Shown: piece after piece, positions 60,201 through 64,000 of the stretch
Layout: each line of letters begins with the position of its first letter
Position numbering within the stretch: position 1 is the first letter of the stretch
Origin: Myxococcota bacterium
GTDB lineage: Bacteria > Myxococcota_A > UBA9160 > SMWR01
Direction of reading: 5' to 3'
Assembly: GCA_022447545.1 (NCBI GenBank)
Contig: JAKVBI010000022.1
Span: 56,932 to 120,931 of the forward strand
DNA: 64,000 bases
Notes under the pieces: generated by a model
Told to the model about the DNA's origin: nothing
What the model saw: the letters and a program-made list of their open reading frames with translations, nothing else
Databases searched by the model: none
Position numbers and translations under genes: made by a program

Positions 60201-63017
60201 GTGGGAGAAGAAGGAGGAGTGGGTTCGCCTCGCGTCTCACGCCTCGAGGCGATTGGGTGGGTCGGCGCGATGTCGGCTCTGGGATTCTTTCTGGTCCGCT
60301 ACCGGGTCCTGCATCCCGATTCCGATCCCATGCGCTGGTTTGCCTTTGCGCGCAACTTCACGGATGGACTCGGAGAGGTGAAGCTCGCCTACGGGTTTCC
60401 GTGGGTCACGAGTTTGGCCATCGAGATCGCGGGGCCACTGGTCGCCTTTTCGATCAATGTCCCGATTCTGCTGATCCTCGGTGCCGTGCTCTACGTCTAT
60501 GCACGGCGCCATGTGGCGGAAGCCTGGTTCGAAGTGCCTGGAGTCTCATGGGTCGCGGGCTGGGTGACATGGATCTGCTTCGTGGCCTGGAACACGGGCG
60601 ATTCCTCGATGTTGCTGCGCCTGTCGAATCCCTATCGGGACCCGCTGTCCTACGTATTGCTGCTGGGTGCCACGTTGGCGCTGGTGCGTTGCGTTCGATT
60701 GGGTGGTGCCTGGCTTCCTGCAGCGGTGGCGGGTGCTCTTTTTGCGCTGGCCTGCTCTGCCCGTGAGACTTCGATCCTCATGGCAGTGCCGCTGGCGCTG
60801 TTCGCAGGGTGGGCCGGAATATCCCACGGCCGAGGAACTCGTGGGATTGGTTGGGGGGCGGCGCTTGCGTTTTTCGGGGCGTTTGCGCTGGCCATCGTGC
60901 CCCTCCTGCTGCAGAACTGGATGCATTCCGGTTCCGCCGTCGTTCCCGCACAGGCTTCGGGAACCGTGGGGGTCACGCGTACCTATTTTTCAGGCCTTGG
61001 GCTCTTGTATCTGCCCCAGACGCTTCCGCGCGTCCTCGCCGAGTGTATCGGCCACATGGGGCTTTGGGGGCTCGGCCTGGTGGCTGTGGGGGTGGGCATG
61101 AGTGTGTGGGGGCGTTCGCCGGTTGCGCTCCTGGTTTCGCTCCCTGCTTTTCTGGTCTACGGCGTGTTTTACAGCGCCTACTACGCCGTAGTTCCCCGCT
61201 ACCTCTTCGTGCTGGATCTGTTCGCGGCTCCGCTCGCAGGCGTTGGAGCGGCGGGTTTGTGGGCGATGGCGTACCGCCGGGTGGGCGCCGGCCCTGCGCG
61301 CCAATGGGCAGGCGTCGTTGCCGGGGGAGTGCTCGCGGTCGCCACGGTGGCCGTGGCCATCCTGGCACCGCGCAACGAATGGTTGCGCGTAGACCTTGAA
61401 GGTCCTCGGGATGAGCGATTGCGCCTCGCGGATGTTCGGGAGGTCGGGGAATGGCTCGGCGATCAGGCCTCTTTGCCCGGCCTGATCGTGAGTGAGCCCC
61501 CGCTGTCGTCTCTGCTTCGAACTTTCTTCGATTACGACGTCATGGGGTTGATGTTCGATACGGGCAATCGGAACCTCAAGAAACGCGTCGTTTTAGATCG
61601 ACTCATGGCGCGAATCCGAGAACGGACGGAGCCGACCTACTATTTCCGGGGTGCCGAGGGGGGAGCGGAAGCCACGTATCTTCTCGAAAGCGAGTTCGAT
61701 CTGCGCCCAGTGGCTCGACTCGACGCCGTTGCTCATCATCTGCCAGCGCTTTTCCCAGGTGTCGCGGAGTTGTCGCTCGAGCAGATCGTGCCCTGGTCGG
61801 AAGTCTCTGCCCAAACGACGGTCAGGGTCCCAGAGCCGGGTCGCTACTGGTTGAGCGTGGACGTTGGTCGTCTTTCGCGCTTGACGCGGGGGAGCGCGCG
61901 AGTGTCATTCGACGGACGGGTCGTCGACGATGATCCACGGGACCAGGGCAACGTGTATCTGGTGGAATCCGACCGTGTGGGCGAGCACTTGGTGGAGTTG
62001 GTCTCGGATGCTCCTGTGCCCCGCATCCTGGGAGCGGAGTTGACGGCGGCGGCGTCGCCCATCGTCCATGACCTGCGCGGGGTGGGGCGGCTGAAGCACG
62101 CAACACGGCTTTCGGAGGCGTTCTTTCGGGATGTGATTCCTACTGCACCCGTGGCCGACGGAGGGGCCGGAACCCTCGTTCTGCCCTTCCCCGGGGCTGG
62201 AGATGGCTGGTTCCAGGTTCTCCTGGTCGTTTCCCTCATGGGGGACGAGGCAGAATTGGAGACCCACGGAATTTCCATCGACCTGGACGGTGTGCCGATG
62301 TACCGCGCTCCCGTCGGCGAGCCCAAAGTCTTCGACGAGGGTTGGGGGTTCTACGAGTTTGCCATTGCCTTTGACGGCCAGCAGTTGGAGGGCCGGGAGG
62401 GGCGGCTGGAGGTCGCATTCGAGGCTCCTTTGGAACTCGGGCGTCCACCTCGCCCGGTGATCCTGGCCGTTGAGACCTACCGCCATGAGCGAGAGGCAGA
62501 GTACGACCTCCGCCTGGGGATTCTGGGGGACGACCCCTTCGTGACCGATGGGTTTCCGGTGCGGGACGAGTCGGCCATCGAGGCATCATGGCCCGCTCGC
62601 TTCACGGGCCCACGGGCTCGGATTCCAGTGTTCGACGCCGACCCTGATGAGGTCCGGCAGTTGCGAGTGGACTACCTGGTGGGGCTCGAAGCGCAGGGGG
62701 TCGATCCACCGCGTCCCCGCTGGTTCTTTAACGGGCACCCGCTTCGGGAGGGGAGGAGCCGGCGCGAAACGGTTGCCTTGGAGGTTTCTGGAGGAGACGG
62801 GGGTGACGAGGGACATCCCGGCGCAACACTCGATCTCGTGTCTGAGGTCTACGATGTACCCCGCGAATGGTCGCGGAGTGGGGTCAACGAACTCGGCGTC
62901 CTGACCCCGACCTGGACCGAGGCCCAGGAAGACGTGAAAGCGGAGCGACAGGAACTCGGGGTTCTGCTCCATCGTGTACGCTTCGGTTCCAGACCGGACG
63001 TACACCCGCTGCGTTGA
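60201..63017 (+). CDS. large GT-C-like membrane protein with long periplasmic domain
   Basis: 938 residues from GTG 60201; GTG 60219 is the other option, but the AAGGAGGA before it is too close to work well. About ten helices occupy residues 10-410, with an outward loop LHPDSDPMRWFAFARNFTDG, then PWVTSLAIEIAGPLVAF. PYRDPLSYVLLLGATLALV and LACSARETSILMAVP follow, the latter an R-E-T seen in GT-C relatives. The last 500 residues are soluble and beta-rich, possibly two or three carbohydrate-binding or jelly-roll domains (for example RYWLSVDVGRLS, DEGWGFYEFAIAFDG). Probably a glycosyltransferase with a substrate-holding domain; no family name is certain. Confidence 0.75.
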   Translation: MGEEGGVGSPRVSRLEAIGWVGAMSALGFFLVRYRVLHPDSDPMRWFAFARNFTDGLGEVKLAYGFPWVTSLAIEIAGPLVAFSINVPILLILGAVLYVYARRHVAEAWFEVPGVSWVAGWVTWICFVAWNTGDSSMLLRLSNPYRDPLSYVLLLGATLALVRCVRLGGAWLPAAVAGALFALACSARETSILMAVPLALFAGWAGISHGRGTRGIGWGAALAFFGAFALAIVPLLLQNWMHSGSAVVPAQASGTVGVTRTYFSGLGLLYLPQTLPRVLAECIGHMGLWGLGLVAVGVGMSVWGRSPVALLVSLPAFLVYGVFYSAYYAVVPRYLFVLDLFAAPLAGVGAAGLWAMAYRRVGAGPARQWAGVVAGGVLAVATVAVAILAPRNEWLRVDLEGPRDERLRLADVREVGEWLGDQASLPGLIVSEPPLSSLLRTFFDYDVMGLMFDTGNRNLKKRVVLDRLMARIRERTEPTYYFRGAEGGAEATYLLESEFDLRPVARLDAVAHHLPALFPGVAELSLEQIVPWSEVSAQTTVRVPEPGRYWLSVDVGRLSRLTRGSARVSFDGRVVDDDPRDQGNVYLVESDRVGEHLVELVSDAPVPRILGAELTAAASPIVHDLRGVGRLKHATRLSEAFFRDVIPTAPVADGGAGTLVLPFPGAGDGWFQVLLVVSLMGDEAELETHGISIDLDGVPMYRAPVGEPKVFDEGWGFYEFAIAFDGQQLEGREGRLEVAFEAPLELGRPPRPVILAVETYRHEREAEYDLRLGILGDDPFVTDGFPVRDESAIEASWPARFTGPRARIPVFDADPDEVRQLRVDYLVGLEAQGVDPPRPRWFFNGHPLREGRSRRETVALEVSGGDGGDEGHPGATLDLVSEVYDVPREWSRSGVNELGVLTPTWTEAQEDVKAERQELGVLLHRVRFGSRPDVHPLR

Positions 63018-63060
63018 TCCCGCCTTCGAGATGAATGACGGTGGGTTGAAGGGAGCGGGT

Positions 63061-63975
63061 ATGTCAGCGTACGAAGAGTTTTCTCTGTTGGAAGAAAACG
63101 CGAGAGAGGTCGGGCTTCCCTGGAGTGGACCTCCTCGGGTGGAGCGGCGCTTCGTAGAGGTCGAACCCGGGCGTCGGCTCTCGGCGTTGATGTGGGGAGA
63201 GGGCGAGCCTGAACTCGTCCTGGTCCATGGCGGCGCCCAGAACGCCCATACCTGGGACACCGTGGCGCTGGCACTGCAGCGGCCTCTGGTGGCCCTGGAT
63301 CTGCCGGGTCACGGCCACTCGGACTGGCGTGACGATGGGTGTTACGGGCCTGAGGATAATGCGCCGGCACTCGAAGTGGCGATTCGAAGCCTGGCTCCAC
63401 GGGCAGAGCTCCTGGTGGGGATGTCCTTGGGAGGCTTGTCCAGTGCCGTTGTGGCCGCCAACCATCCGGAATCGGTTCGACGGCTCGCGATGATCGACGT
63501 GACACCCGGTGTGGACCGGGACAAGGCCGCCGCCATCATTGCCTTCGTGCAGGGGCCTGAGTTTTTTTCAAGTTTTGAGGCGATCCTGGAGCGAACCCTG
63601 GAGCACAATCCGACCCGAAGCGAGGCGTCTTTGCGCCGTGGGGTACTTCACAATGCCCGGGAGTTGGAAGATGGGCGATGGACGTGGCGGTACGACCGGC
63701 GTCGTTCCGAAGGCCCGGCGGCCGACGGGCCCGACGGCCGGTTCTCGAGCGCGGGCTTCGCGGGGGACTTGTGGGGACACGTCTCCGCGGTTCGGGCTCC
63801 GCTTCTGCTGTGTCGCGGGTCTCTTTCGCCGGTGGTGAGCGATGAGGACGTCGCGGAACTCCTGCGCCGGCAACCCTCGGCGCGAGTCGAATCCTTCCAA
63901 GGTGCGGGTCACAGCATTCAGGGCGACCGGCCTCTGGAACTCGCTCGATGTCTCGAGGAGTTCATGGCCCGCTGA
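63061..63975 (+). CDS. alpha/beta-fold hydrolase
   Basis: 304 residues from ATG 63061, preferred over ATG 63031 because GGGAG lies five bases upstream. LVLVHGGAQNAHTW (oxyanion HGG at 56-58), VALDLPGHGHSDW, nucleophile elbow GMSLGG with Ser122, and His284 in GAGHSIQGD. The acid is not obvious: the usual G--D segment reads RGSLSPVVSDED, so Asp or Glu just after it may serve. No signal peptide, so cytoplasmic. 43 bp after the large GT-C-like gene on the same strand. Substrate unknown; an ester- or thioester-cleaving role is generic for the fold. 63976-64000 holds nothing recognisable. Confidence 0.85.
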   Translation: MSAYEEFSLLEENAREVGLPWSGPPRVERRFVEVEPGRRLSALMWGEGEPELVLVHGGAQNAHTWDTVALALQRPLVALDLPGHGHSDWRDDGCYGPEDNAPALEVAIRSLAPRAELLVGMSLGGLSSAVVAANHPESVRRLAMIDVTPGVDRDKAAAIIAFVQGPEFFSSFEAILERTLEHNPTRSEASLRRGVLHNARELEDGRWTWRYDRRRSEGPAADGPDGRFSSAGFAGDLWGHVSAVRAPLLLCRGSLSPVVSDEDVAELLRRQPSARVESFQGAGHSIQGDRPLELARCLEEFMAR

Positions 63976-64000
63976 ACGTGGTTGCGGGAGTCGTGAGCTC

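Noticed and set aside
1-64000. CRISPR array, prophage, toxin-antitoxin or restriction system
   Set aside because: I saw no regularly spaced repeats, nuclease, phage structural gene or small coupled toxin pair.

Overview
This 64-kb window is high-GC, densely coded DNA from a Gram-negative (diderm) bacterium. The diderm call rests on a TonB-dependent receptor, several lipoproteins and a beta-barrel-like secreted protein. Style (short gaps, many ATGA/GTGA overlaps, TPR membrane proteins, sulfatase-fold lipoproteins) suggests an uncultured deltaproteobacterium-like lineage such as Myxococcota or Binatota; this is inference, because no taxonomic marker gene is present. I see no rRNA, tRNA, CRISPR array, insertion sequence or phage gene.

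I support 42 protein genes plus one possible 15-codon leader ORF. About 17 encode large polytopic membrane proteins with an acidic motif in the first outward loop, the pattern of GT-C glycosyltransferases (GT39/ArnT/PMT-like and TMTC-like). Five of these are TMTC-like proteins with a C-terminal TPR solenoid or TPR-like tail (2994, 5300, 18870, 55030, 57905). Interleaved are five alkaline-phosphatase-superfamily ('sulfatase') proteins with lipoprotein-like signals (9436, 10915, 22606, 39408, 43161) and one LtaS-like membrane enzyme (24030). All six have Thr, not Cys/Ser, at the nucleophile position, so they are probably not formylglycine sulfatases.

Layout. 1-8 kb: partial membrane protein, secreted beta-protein, and a divergent pair of TPR/GT-C paralogues sharing a 404-bp near-identical inverted tract. 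8-17 kb: His-rich membrane protein, AP-superfamily lipoprotein, then the operon sorbosone-dehydrogenase-like / GT-C / AP lipoprotein, and a divergent GT-C. 17-26 kb: a minus-strand series LtaS-like, AP lipoprotein, GT39, then TPR/GT-C and GT-C. 26-40 kb is the most O-antigen- or exopolysaccharide-like part: a GT2-methyltransferase fusion, two 2OG-Fe(II) oxygenases around a flippase-like protein, GT-C, GT2, methyltransferase, two nucleotide-sugar epimerases, and an MBOAT/SGNH acetylation pair. 40-51 kb: a further AP lipoprotein, a second SGNH protein and more GT-C proteins. 51-64 kb: TonB receptor, Sel1 protein, TPR/GT-C proteins, a DUF3313-like lipoprotein, a large GT-C-like protein and an alpha/beta hydrolase.

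How they may work together (inference): GT2 enzymes would make polyprenyl-phosphate sugars inside, many GT-C proteins would transfer them on the periplasmic face, and methyltransferases, epimerases, oxygenases, acetyltransferases and Thr-type phosphatase-fold enzymes would vary or trim the resulting glycan. A second, independent signal is regulatory: at ten uncoupled starts and at the leader ORF a TAnnnT box sits 6-8 nt upstream of the start codon, as expected for leaderless mRNAs.
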